Below are positions 28,999-38,935 of a stretch of 64,000 nucleotides of DNA, one piece after another. The stretch's first letter is position 1, and each line of letters begins with the position of its first letter. The stretch is taken from the NCBI RefSeq assembly GCF_016862455.1, contig NZ_BOMZ01000089.1, positions 62,001-126,000 of the forward strand. The letters run 5' to 3'. The notes under the pieces were generated by a model that saw nothing but the letters and a program-made list of their open reading frames with translations, was not told where the DNA came from and did not search any database. The position numbers were made by a program, and so were the translations under genes. Origin of the DNA: Actinoplanes utahensis. GTDB lineage: Bacteria; Actinomycetota; Actinomycetes; Mycobacteriales; Micromonosporaceae.

Positions 28999-31900
28999 GC
29001 TCCACGCTGCGCGACCAGCTGATCCGTCAGCGGCTGGAGGGAACCTCCGCCGCCCCGGACGGCATCGTCCCGGCCGGCCGCGACCAGGCACTGCCGCTGT
29101 CCTATGGACAGCGGCAGTTCTGGGCGCTGCACGCCGCCGACCCGGAGAACCCGGAATACCTCGTGCCGCTGATGTTCCGGCTGCGCGGGCCACTCGACGT
29201 GGCGGCGCTGGAGCGGGCCTGGACCGGGCTGGTGGCGCGGCACGAGATCCTGCGCACCACGTACGCCTGGACCGGCGGCCCGCCGCGGCAGGTGATCCAC
29301 GAGGCGGGCCCGGTGGACCTCGCGGTGCTGGCCGAGGACGGCGCGAGCGACCGCGGGGCCCGGACCCGGGAGATCTTCGAGCGGGAGACCGCGACCCCGA
29401 TCGACCTGGCGAACCACGCGCCGCTGCGGGTCCGGCTGATCCGCTACGCCGCCGACGACCACGTGCTGCTCGCGGTCTTCCACCACATCGCGTGCGACGC
29501 CGCGACACCCGGCATCGTCACCCGGGAGCTGACCGAGCTGTACGCCGCCGCCGTCGAGCGGCGGCCGCATCGGCTGGCCCCGGTCCCGCTGCAGTACGCC
29601 GACTACGCGGTCTGGGAGCAGGAACAGGACTTCGACCTGGAGTTCTGGCACCGGGAGCTGACCGGGGCCGCGCCCCTGGAACTGCCCACCGACCGCCCCC
29701 GGCCGGCGGCGCGGGACTGGGCCGGCGCGACCGTGCCGGTCACCGTCCCGGACGACGTCGCCGGCCGGATCCGCGACCTCGCGAGCAGGTACGCGGCCAC
29801 CCCGTACGTCGTCCTGCTCACCGCCTTCCAGGTCCTGCTGGCGCGGTACACCGGGGTCAGCGACGTGTCGGTCGGCACCGCCGTGTCCGGCCGCAACCGC
29901 CCGGAGCTCGCCGGCATGGCCGGATACGCCTTCAACACCCTGGTGCTGCGTGCCACCTGGAGCGGCGGCGACTTCGGCGAGCTCCTCGCCGCCAACCGGG
30001 ACCGGGTGCTGGACGCCTTCGACCACGCCGACGCGCCGTTCTTCGCCGTCGCCGACCGGGTCCGGTCCGCCGGCGACCAGCCGCTCATCCAGGCGATGCT
30101 GGACCTGCGCGCCGGCCCCGAGCCCACCCTGGCGCTGACCGGGCTCACCACCGAGCTGCTGCCGACCGGCGACGGCGTCGCCCGTTTCGACCTGACGTTG
30201 CACGCGCGCGACTCCGGCGCCTCGTTCTCCGCCGACCTGGAGTACGCCACCGCCCTCTTCGACGAGGCCACGGCGACCCGGATGGCGGGGCACTACGTCC
30301 GGCTCCTCGACCTGGTCACCGCGGACCCCGGCGTCCCGGTCGCCCTGCTCGACCCGCTGTCCGCCGGGGAGCGCGACTTCCTGCTGGGCACCCCGGAACC
30401 CGCCGGGGAGCGGCCCTTCCGGCTCGGCGGGAAGCCGGACGCGGTGGCCCTGGTGGCCGGGACCACCCGGATCAGCTTCGCCGAGCTGGACGCCCGGGCC
30501 GACCGGTACGCGCATCACCTGCGCGGCCTGGGCGCCGGGCCGGGGTCGATGATCGGCGTGCGGATGCGCCGGGTCCCGGACATGGTCGCCTGCCTGCTCG
30601 GGGTGTGGCGGACCGGGGCGGCGTACGTGCCGATCGACGTGTCCTATCCCGCGGACCGGGTCGACTACATGCTGGCGAACTCCGGCGTCACCGTCGTCGT
30701 CGACGAGGACACCGACGTGGACGCGCAGCCGGGCACACCGGTCGCGTACGACCCGGATCCCGACGACCTGGCGTACGTCATCTACACCTCCGGATCCACC
30801 GGCCGCCCCAAGGGCGTCGCGGTGACCCATCGCGGCCTGGCCAACTACCTGTCCTGGGCGGTCGACCGCTACATGGGCCACGGCGGCGGAGCGCCGTTCT
30901 TCTCGTCGATCGCCTTCGACCTGGGCGTGCCGAACCTGTTCGCCCCGCTGATGGTGGGCGAGACCGTGCATCTCGTCCCGGACGGCTTCGTCCCCGACGA
31001 GCTGGGCGAGCTGCTGTCCGCCGGCGCGCCGCACAGCTTCGTCAAGCTGACCCCCGGCCACCTGGACCTGCTCACCCGGCAGCTGAGCCCGGAACAGGCG
31101 CGGTCGCTGGCCGGCCTGGTCATCGCGGCCGGCGACGAGTTCCCGCGCCGGCTGGTGCAGCGCTGGTCCGAGCTGGGCGGCGCCCCGCTGGCGGCGGAGT
31201 ACGGCCCCACCGAGATCACCGTCGGCAACTCGGCGGAGTTCGACGTGCGCGACCGGACGACCGACCTGGTGCCGATCGGCTCCCCGATCCCCGGCACCAC
31301 CATGTACGTGCTCGACGAGGCGATGCTCCTCGCGCCGGTCGGCGTGACCGGCGAGGTCTACATCGGCGGGGCCGGCCTGGCCCGGGGCTACGTGAACCGG
31401 CCCGGCCTGACCGCCGAGAGGTTCCTGCCCGACCCGTACGGCGGGCCCGGCTCCCGGCTGTACCGGACCGGTGACCTGGCCCGGGTGCTGCCGGACGGCG
31501 CGGTCGACTTCCTCGGCCGGGTGGACAACCAGGTGAAGCTGCGCGGGCACCGGATCGAACTCGGCGAGATCGAGGCGGTGCTGTCGGCCGCCGAGGACGT
31601 CCGCGACGCCGTCGTGGTGCTGCGCGAGGACCGTCTCGTCGCGTACGTCACCGGCGACGCCGACCCGGCCGGCCTCGAGCGGCGGACCCGGGACGCGCTC
31701 CCGGCGTACATGGTGCCGTCGGCGTTCGTACGGCTCGACGCGATCCCGCTGACCGCCAACGGCAAGGTCGACCGCCGGGCGCTGCCCGCGCCGGACCGGC
31801 AGGCCCTGACCGGCAACGAGTACGCCGCGCCGAGCGGAGAGATCCAGGAGCTGATCGCCCGGATCTGGTCGAGCCTGCTGAAGGTGGAGGCGCCCGGCGC

Positions 31901-34900
31901 CCACGACAGCTTCTTCGACCTCGGCGGTGACTCGATCAGCGCGGTCGGGCTGGCCGGCGCGCTGCGTGCCGAGGGCTTCGACCTCAGCGTGCGCGACGTG
32001 TTCGCGGCCCGGACCATCGCCGCGCTCGCCGACCTGGCCGCGGGGGCCGGGGCCGTCACCGCCGGCACGGTCGCGCCGTTCGCGCTCCTCGACGCCGCCG
32101 ACCGCGCCGCCCTGCCCGCGGACGTGGTGGACGCCTACCCGGTCTCGCTGACCCAGCGCGGGATGCTGCTGGAACAGCTGGCCGGCGGGCCGGAGAACTA
32201 CTACCACAACATCACCGCGTTCCGGATCCTCGACCGGGCGCCGTTCGACCTGGACGCCTTCCGCCGAGCGGCCGCCCTGATCGTGGAACGCCACGCGGTG
32301 ATGCGTACGGCGTACGACCTCACCGGCTACTCGCAGCCGCTGCAACTGGTGCTGCCCACCGCCGAGATGCCGCTCGGCCTCACCGACCTGCGGCACCTGG
32401 ACGCCGGCGAGCGGCAGGAACGGCTGCTGGCGCACTGTGCCGCGGAACGGGCCGAGCTGTTCGACCTGAGCCGGCCCCCGCTGATGCGGATGCACATCCA
32501 CCTCTGCGACGACGAGAGCTGGTGGCTGTCGATCACCGAGTGCCACCCGATCCTGGAGGGCTGGAGCTACCACTCGCAGCTGATGGAGCTGCTCCGCGCG
32601 TACCAGCGGATCCGCGACGGCCTGGCGCCCGGGGAGCCGGAGCCGGTCACCGCCCGGTACGCCGACTTCGTCGCCACCGAGCTGACCGCCCTCGACTCCG
32701 CCGACGACCAGGCGTACTGGCGTGGCGTGCTCACCCGGAACGCGAAGTTCACCGTGCCGACGGCGTGGGCCGACCCGGCCGGCGGCGACGAGCGGTACCA
32801 GGTCAGCATCCCCCTGCACGACCTGGAGGGCCCGTTGCGGGCCCTCGCCACGGCCGCGGACACGCCGTACAAGAGCGTCCTGCACGCCGCGCACCTGCAC
32901 GTGCTGAGCCGGCTCACCACCGACGACGCGTTCCACAGCGGCATCGTCTGCGACGCCCGCCCGGAGCTGCCCGGCTTCGAACGGGTCTCCGGCATGTACC
33001 TGAACTCGGTGCCGTTCCCGCACCGCCGGGGCGCGGCGAGCTGGCGGGAACTGGTCGGCGCGACCTTCGCCACCGAGATCGCGATGTGGCCGCACCGGCA
33101 CTTCCCGTCACCCGCCATGCCGCGGCTGGCCGGCGGTGGCCCGCGGCCGGTCGACGTGCTCTTCCACTACCTGGACTTCCACCAGGTGGACACCACCCTG
33201 GTGCAGGTCGACGCGTGCATCGACGACAGCCCGAACGAGTTCAAGCTGGTGGTGGGCACCCCGGTGAAGGGGTTCCTGACCATCGCCGGCACCCCGGCCG
33301 TCCTCGGGCGGGACCGGGCGGAGCAGCTCGCCGGGATGTACCGGGCCGTGCTCGAGGCGATGGCGGCCGGCCCCGACGGCGACCCGCGGGCGCTGCGGTT
33401 GCCGGGCGGGGAGTTCCGGCTCGACGGCGTCCCGGCGGACGGCGGGGACCTCGCCGATCCGCTGGCGAACGGGGCCCCGGACGCGGTCGCGGTGATCGCC
33501 GGCGGCCGGGCGCACACCTTCCGGGAGGTGTCCGAGCTCGCCGACCGGGTGGCGTACGACCTGCGCCGCCGCGGAACCGGCCCGGGCGACACGGTGGCCG
33601 TGCTGCTGGACCGCGGCGTCGACCTGGTCGCGGCCGTGGTCGGCGTCCTGCGGGCGGGCGCCGCCTACCTGCCGCTGGATCCCGCGCACCCGACCGCCCG
33701 GCTCCGGGACCTGCTCGGCGGCACCGGGATCGCGCTGACCTCGGCCGCGCACGCCGACCGGCTTCCCGGCTCCGCCCGGGTGCTCGTCGCGGACCTGCCG
33801 CCCGCGCCGCACCCGGTGGCGGTGGACACCCACCCGGACGCCCTGGCGTACGTGATCGCCACCTCCGGCTCCACCGGGCGGCCCAACGCGGTCGCCGTGA
33901 CCCGCCGCGGCCTGGCGAACTATCTGCGCTGGGCGGCCGGGGAGTACGCCACCGGCAGCGGCGGCGCACCGGTCTTCTCGTCGATCGCCTTCGACATCAC
34001 CGTGCCGAACCTGTTCGCGCCCCTGCTGGCCGGGCAGCCGGTGCACCTGCTGCCGCAGGACCTGGACCCGGCCGATCTCGGGGCCGAGCTGCTGCGGCAC
34101 GCGCCGTACAGCTTCATGATGCTCACCCCCAGCCATCTGGCCCTGCTCGTGGACCAGCTGGGCGCGGCGCGGGTGACCGGGCTCGCGGGCGTCCTCGTCG
34201 CGGCCGGGGAGGCCCTCGGCGCCGGACTGGCCCGGCGGCTGCCCGGCATCCGGGTCGAGTACGGGCCCACCGAGGCGACCGTCGGCGTGTGCGGGACGCC
34301 CGTCGACGGGACCGCCCCGGTGCCGCTGGGCACACCGCTGCCGGGCACGGCCGTCCAGATCCTCGGTCCCGGCCTGCTGCCGGGGCCCGCCGGGGTGGCC
34401 GGTGAGCTCTACGTCAGCGGACCCGGGCTGGCCCGCGGCTATGCCGGCGCTCCCGCGCTGACCGCGCAGCGGTTCGTGCCCGACCCGTACGGTCCGCCCG
34501 GCTCCCGGATGTACCGGACCGGTGACCTGGCCCGGCGGACCGCGGACGGCCGGCTGGAGTTCCTCGGTCGGGCCGACGACCAGGTGAAGATCCGCGGGCA
34601 CCGGGTGGAACCGGCCGAGATCGAGGCCGCCCTCACGGCCGATCCGCGGGTCGATCGCGCCGCCGTCGTGCCGGCCGGATCCGGGCTGGTGGCGTACGTC
34701 GTCACCGATGCGGAACCGGCCGATCTGCGCGCCGCGCTGCGCGACACGCTGCCGGCCCACCTGTGTCCGAACCGGTTCGTCGTGGTGCCGGACCTGCCGC
34801 TGACCGGCAACGGCAAGGTCGACCGCCGGGCGCTGCCGGATCTCGCCCGACCGGCGGCGGCGCCCCGGCGACAGCCGGCGACCGGTCACGAGCGGGTGCT

Positions 34901-35099
34901 CGCCGCCATCTGGGCGCGGCTGCTCGACGTGCCGGAGGTCGGCGCCGACGACAGCCTGGCCGAACTCGGCGGCGATTCGCTGATGATCCTGCAGGTGCTG
35001 GCCCTGGCCCGGGAAGCCGGTCTGGAACCCCCCGGTGACCTGCTCCGCAACGGCGCGACGCTCGAGCAGATCGCCGCGCGAACCCGAGAGGTCTCCTGA
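28995..35099 (+). CDS. Nonribosomal peptide synthetase, C-A-T-C-A-T, atypical second module
   Basis: 2034 aa. C1 (about 30-440; HHIACDA, His163-His164, Gly of the usual DG replaced by Ala), A3 (about 450-940), T (Ser980 in LGGDSISA), C2 (about 1020-1450), A4 (about 1475-1950), T (Ser1995 in LGGDSLMI). C2 is divergent: the HHxxxDG motif reads CHPILEG, keeping the second His (1184). A4 has TSGSTGRPNAV instead of TGxPKG, with Asn1631 replacing the P-loop Lys, but the A10 Lys1941 is intact. Hand-derived codes: A3 DLPKIAEVG(K), seven of ten positions like the Asn code DLTKLGEVGK; A4 DIPMVAEVG(K). No thioesterase domain ends the line. Stop shares one base with the P450 start. Confidence 0.93.
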
Positions 35100-36310
35100 T
35101 GCGCACCCTGACCAGCACCATGCCACCGCCGGTCGACCTGGACGCCGTCGACCTGGCCGATCCGGCGACGTTCCGGGACACCGACCTCACCGGGATGTGG
35201 CGCCGGTTCCGCGACGAGCGGCCGGTGCACCGCCATCCGGCGCGGGGCGGCCGCCCCGAGTTCTGGGCGGTGTCCCGGTACGCCGACGCCATCGCCGTCT
35301 ACCGCGACCACGAGAACTTCACCACCGAGCAGGGCAACATGCTGGCGACGCTGCTCACCGGCGGCGACTCGGCCTCCGGGAAGATGCTCGCGGTCACCGA
35401 CGGCGCCCGGCACCGGGAGGTGCGCAAGCTGATGCTGAAGGCGTTCTCGCCCCGGGTGCTGGGCCACGTCGCCGAGCAGATCAAGTCCCGGATCCGGCGG
35501 CTCATCACCGAGGCCCGGGATCGCGGCGACCTCGACTACGCCGTCGACGTGGCCGAGGAGATCCCGATCGGCACCATCTGCGACCTGCTCGGCATCCCCG
35601 AGGGCGACCGGCGCGAGCTGCTGGAGCTGAGCAAGGCGGTGCTGAGCTCCGATCAGGACACCCCGGACCAGACCGAGATGGTGCTGGCCCGCAACGAGAT
35701 GCTGCTGTACTTCACCGACCTGGCCGAGGAACGCCGCGGGAATCCGGGCGACGACGTCGTCAGCACCCTGGCGACCAGCTTCCTCACCCACGACGAGGTC
35801 GTCTACAACTGCTACAGCCTGATCATCGGCGGCGACGAGTCCAGCCGGCTCAGCTCGATCGGGGCGATCCACGCCTTCGCCGGGCATCCGCGGCAGTGGG
35901 CGGCGCTGAAGAACGGCGACGTCACGGCGGAGAGCGCCGTGGAGGAGATCCTGCGGTGGACGACGCCGGCCATGCACTTCGGCCGGCGGGCCCGCGCCGA
36001 CGTCGCGATCGGCGGGGTGGTGGTGCCGGCCGGCGCCGCGGTGACCATCTGGAACACCGCGGCCAACTACGACGAGCGGGTCTTCGCCGAGCCGGAGCGG
36101 TTCGACCTGGCCCGTACCCCGAACCGGCATCTGACCTTCGGCCAGGGCGCGCACTTCTGCCTCGGCGCGTTCCTGGGGCGGGCCCAGCTCCAGGCGATGG
36201 TCGAGTCGGTGCGCGAGACGGTGACCTCGATCGAGCTGCGCGGCGAGCCCGAGCAGCTGCACTCGAACTTCATGTACGGCTACTGCCGGCTCCCGGTCAC
36301 CTTCCGGTAG
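35099..36310 (+). CDS. Cytochrome P450
   Basis: 403 aa soluble bacterial P450. I-helix GGDESSRLSS (residues 244-253; oxygen-binding Thr replaced by Ser), K-helix ExxR in EEILRWTTPAMHFGRRA, and heme loop FGQGAHFCLGAFLGRAQ with Cys354. The PAMHFGRRA segment and GDESSR motif are common in P450s that act on amino acids held on NRPS carrier proteins (beta-hydroxylation or coupling). Last gene of the oxygenase-to-P450 operon; ATG overlaps the NRPS stop by one base. Redox partners are not encoded in the window. The exact reaction cannot be told. Confidence 0.92.
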   Translation: MRTLTSTMPPPVDLDAVDLADPATFRDTDLTGMWRRFRDERPVHRHPARGGRPEFWAVSRYADAIAVYRDHENFTTEQGNMLATLLTGGDSASGKMLAVTDGARHREVRKLMLKAFSPRVLGHVAEQIKSRIRRLITEARDRGDLDYAVDVAEEIPIGTICDLLGIPEGDRRELLELSKAVLSSDQDTPDQTEMVLARNEMLLYFTDLAEERRGNPGDDVVSTLATSFLTHDEVVYNCYSLIIGGDESSRLSSIGAIHAFAGHPRQWAALKNGDVTAESAVEEILRWTTPAMHFGRRARADVAIGGVVVPAGAAVTIWNTAANYDERVFAEPERFDLARTPNRHLTFGQGAHFCLGAFLGRAQLQAMVESVRETVTSIELRGEPEQLHSNFMYGYCRLPVTFR

Positions 36311-36327
36311 GAGACCCCCGAACGGCT

Positions 36328-36359
36328 CTGGCCGCTGTCTCAGCTGAGACAGCGGCCAG
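36328..36359. terminator. 32-bp perfect palindrome between P450 and flavin reductase
   Basis: CTGGCCGCTGTCTCAG is followed directly by CTGAGACAGCGGCCAG and then TTTTCGG-like bases on the plus strand. It lies between convergent genes and likely terminates the NRPS operon and the halogenase unit. Confidence 0.85.
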
Positions 36360-36382
36360 TTTCGGTTGCGGTGCGAAGAGCT

Positions 36383-36871
36383 TCAGGAGAGGTACGCCGG
36401 GTCGGGCCACTTCGCGAAGGTCCGCATCCCGTAGAGCAGCGGCCGGGCGTCAGCGGGCTGGGTGAGCGTGGTGACCTCGCCGAACACCACGGTGTGCGAG
36501 CCGACGACGGTGTGCCGTACCAGGCGGCAGTCGGCGATGGTGTGCGCGGCGTCCAGCAGGTGCGGGCCGCGGGCCTCCGGGCCGACGCTCCAGCGCACCC
36601 GCTGGAACCGGTCCGGGTCACCGGAGGCGAACAGTTCCGCGGTCTCGCGGGCGTCGTCCTGCAACAGGTTCAGGGCGAAGGCCCGGCTCTGCAGGATGGC
36701 GGTCAGGGTCGGGCTGCCGCCGCGCAGGCACAGCAGCAGACTGGGTGGATCGAGGGTGACGCTGGCGAGCGAGGTACAGGTCATGCCCCACGGGCTGCCG
36801 TCGCCGGCGACCGTGGTCACCACGCCCACCCCGGTGGGGAATGTCGCCATCATCAAGCGCAGGTCGACCAT
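36383..36871 (-). CDS. Flavin reductase (halogenase partner)
   Basis: 162 aa, flavin_Reduct/FMN-binding split-barrel family. FPTGVGVVTTVAGDGSPWGMTCTSLASVTLDPPSLLLCL is the classic N-terminal FMN/FAD-binding stretch, and GSHTVVFGEV the C-terminal one. It supplies free FADH2 to two-component flavin enzymes, here the adjacent tryptophan halogenase encoded upstream on the same strand. ATG 36871 has GAGAAGGGA upstream; GTG 36874 is an alternative. A perfect 24-bp palindrome separates it from the halogenase gene and may lower its expression relative to the halogenase. Confidence 0.92.
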   Translation of the reverse strand: MVDLRLMMATFPTGVGVVTTVAGDGSPWGMTCTSLASVTLDPPSLLLCLRGGSPTLTAILQSRAFALNLLQDDARETAELFASGDPDRFQRVRWSVGPEARGPHLLDAAHTIADCRLVRHTVVGSHTVVFGEVTTLTQPADARPLLYGMRTFAKWPDPAYLS

Positions 36872-36890
36872 CACGGTCCCTTCTCACAGA

Positions 36891-36914
36891 AGGCGGGGGC
36901 CATGGCCCCCGCCT
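36891..36914 (-). terminator. 24-bp perfect palindrome between halogenase and flavin reductase
   Basis: AGGCGGGGGCCA is followed by its complement TGGCCCCCGCCT, inside the 71-base gap of a two-gene unit. It may terminate partially or stabilise the halogenase mRNA end. No T-run follows on the minus strand. Confidence 0.6.
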
Positions 36915-36942
36915 CGTCTGTCACTCGTGAATCCGGCTCAGC

Positions 36943-38532
36943 TCATCGCCGGTGCAGTTGCTTGAGGTACTCGTAGTTGCTCGGCAGCGTCGCCGCGAGC
37001 TCGGCCTGGAGCCGCTTGATCTCCTCGAAGTGCGGCCGGGCGCCCTCCACCGCGGTCGGGCGGTGCGCCAGCGCCGGCATCGTCTGGTCGGGCAGCAGGC
37101 CCAGCCCGGCGAAGATGCAGTAGTAGCTGCCGTTGGTCCAGAAGTTCTTGAACTCGGCCTCGAAACTGCCGTAGTAGCCGTCCTCGCTGGTGGAGGGCGG
37201 GCAGACCGGCAGGCCGGCCTTGTACATGGCGACCTTCTCCTTGATCTGGTCGGCCAGGTGGAGCTCCTTGTTGGCCCGCCAGAACGGCGTGTCGGTGCGC
37301 GGCGCGTAGTAGAAGTGCGCCTGCAGGAAGTCCCGGGTGTCGTCGAACATCTCGTTGATCTCGGTGTTGAACCGGTCGATCAGGATCTGGTCGAAGTTGC
37401 GGTTCGGGAAGTGCTTGGCCAGCTGGTGGATCGCGGCCGTGATGAAGTAGATGCCGGTGGACTCCAGCGGCTCCACGAAGCACGACGACAGGCCGATGCT
37501 GACCACGTTCTTCACCCAGGTCCGGCGGTTGCGCCCGGTCCGGAACTTGACGTGGTTGAAGGTGTGCTTCTCCGGGTCCAGCCCCCACATGTTCGCGAAT
37601 TCCTGGGTGGCCTCGTCCTGGGAGGCGAAGCGGCTGGAGTACACGTATCCGCTGCCGTGCCGGCCCAGCATCGGGATCTTCCAGGCCCAGCCGGAGCTCA
37701 TCGCGATCGACGACGTGTACGGCTCGACACCGTTCGCCTCGTCGTCGTTGGGCAGCGCGGTCGCCACCGCCCGGTCGTTGAGCAGGTGGTCGCTCATGTC
37801 CAGGAACGGCTCCCGCATCACCTGGTGGATCAGCAGGCTCCGGAAGCCGGAGCAGTCGACGAACAGGTCGGCTTCCAGGACCTTGCCGGACTTGGTGTGC
37901 AGGGCGGTGATGTGGCCGCGCGAGTCCTGGACCGCGTGCGTCATCTCGTCCTGGACGTGGATCACGCCCTGCTTCTCGGTGGCGAACCGGCGCAGGAAGT
38001 CGGCCACCAGGTGCGCGTCGAAGTGCCAGGCGTACCGGGTGGCGCGGCGGCCGTCCAGGTACCGCGGCGCCCGGCCGGCGTCCATGATCGCCGTCTCGCG
38101 GAAGCAGGCGTCGTCGAACTGCTCGGTGGTGCGCCCGGCCTTCAGGTCGTTGAACCAGTAGTGCGACAGCGGCACGCCACCGCTCTCCGGCAACAGCCCG
38201 AACGGGTGGTAGAAGTGGTCGGGCCGGTCGCCCAGCTGCCGGGTCTGCGTGCTGCCCGCCCCGGGGGTACGCCAGTTGATGAACTTCACCGCGGTCTTGA
38301 AGGCCGCGTTGCACTCGGGCATCCACTCCTCCTCGGAAAGTCCGAGGAAGTCGAAGAAGGCCCGCTGGAGGTTGGGGACGGTGGCCTCGCCGACGCCGAT
38401 CCGCGGGATCGACGGCGCCTCCAGGACGGTGATGTCGACCCCGCTCTCCAGCGCTTTGCCGAGGTAGGCGGCCGTCATCCAGCCAGCGGTACCGCCACCG
38501 AGGATGACCACGTTCCGAATCCGATCGCTCAT
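36943..38532 (-). CDS. FAD-dependent tryptophan halogenase (RebH/PrnA type)
   Basis: 529 aa, the usual length. FAD-binding GGGTAGWMTAAYLGKAL, GVGEATVPNLQ, catalytic Lys79 in ECNAAFKTAVKFINW (same number as RebH), halogenase signature GWAWKIP, and Glu354 in SSCFVEPLESTGIYF at the place of RebH Glu357. The FFDFLG-EEEWMPECNA segment is that of free-tryptophan halogenases of the 7-/6-/5- group rather than carrier-protein-dependent pyrrole halogenases. It makes HOCl from FADH2, oxygen and chloride and chlorinates the indole via the Lys. Regiochemistry cannot be read by eye. Forms a unit with the flavin reductase and diverges from the carrier-protein operon. ATG 38532 is preceded by AGAGG. Confidence 0.95.
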   Translation of the reverse strand: MSDRIRNVVILGGGTAGWMTAAYLGKALESGVDITVLEAPSIPRIGVGEATVPNLQRAFFDFLGLSEEEWMPECNAAFKTAVKFINWRTPGAGSTQTRQLGDRPDHFYHPFGLLPESGGVPLSHYWFNDLKAGRTTEQFDDACFRETAIMDAGRAPRYLDGRRATRYAWHFDAHLVADFLRRFATEKQGVIHVQDEMTHAVQDSRGHITALHTKSGKVLEADLFVDCSGFRSLLIHQVMREPFLDMSDHLLNDRAVATALPNDDEANGVEPYTSSIAMSSGWAWKIPMLGRHGSGYVYSSRFASQDEATQEFANMWGLDPEKHTFNHVKFRTGRNRRTWVKNVVSIGLSSCFVEPLESTGIYFITAAIHQLAKHFPNRNFDQILIDRFNTEINEMFDDTRDFLQAHFYYAPRTDTPFWRANKELHLADQIKEKVAMYKAGLPVCPPSTSEDGYYGSFEAEFKNFWTNGSYYCIFAGLGLLPDQTMPALAHRPTAVEGARPHFEEIKRLQAELAATLPSNYEYLKQLHRR

Positions 38533-38589
38533 CAGCGCCGGCCTCTCTGTGTGTGGAGCAGTTGAGGCCGTAATCGTGTTTCGGTGAGC

Positions 38590-38630
38590 TATCGCGAACC
38601 TATAGGTAGCCATTATCGACGCCGTATAGG
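38590..38630. promoter_or_regulatory. Two 24-bp direct repeats with TATAGG in the divergent halogenase/carrier-protein promoter
   Basis: TATCG-N6-TATAGG occurs at 38590-38606 and again at 38614-38630, exactly 24 bases apart. The first TATAGG sits in the palindrome ACCTATAGGT (38599-38608), readable on both strands. The CGAACCTATAGG version recurs as CGAACTATAGG at 47524-47534. It is a likely binding site or promoter element for a cluster regulator such as the SARP at 50801-52534. Confidence 0.5.
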
Positions 38631-38673
38631 CGGGCGGGAGAGACTGAGATCCGCGCTACGAAGGGGCCTGACC

Positions 38674-38931
38674 ATGGAAAACGTGACGTCTGTTCTGGAC
38701 GCTACTCTTCGCGCCAAGATCAAGTCTCTGGTCTGTGAGGCGCTGCGGGCCGAGCCCGGCACGGTCACGCTGACGAGCCACTTCGTCGACGACCACGCCG
38801 CCGACTCGCTCCAGTTCATCGATGTGCTCACCTCGATCGAACGCGAGTGCGACGTGCTGATCGATCCGCAGGAGATGAGCCGCATGACCACCCTCGGCGG
38901 CATCTACGCGGTCGTCGCAGAGGCGCGCTGA
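38674..38931 (+). CDS. Stand-alone acyl/peptidyl carrier protein
   Basis: 85 aa. The carrier fold is visible, with the phosphopantetheine site in DDHAADSLQFIDVLTSIERECDV (DSL instead of the more common GxDSL) and the helix III/IV region MTTLGGIYAVVAEAR. It starts the second long operon, immediately before a free-standing condensation domain, which suggests that it carries an acyl or aminoacyl unit to be joined by that domain. ATG 38674 follows GAAGGGG. ACP and PCP cannot be separated safely by eye; the acidic helix II favours ACP. Confidence 0.88.
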   Translation: MENVTSVLDATLRAKIKSLVCEALRAEPGTVTLTSHFVDDHAADSLQFIDVLTSIERECDVLIDPQEMSRMTTLGGIYAVVAEAR

Positions 38932-38935
38932 CGTG

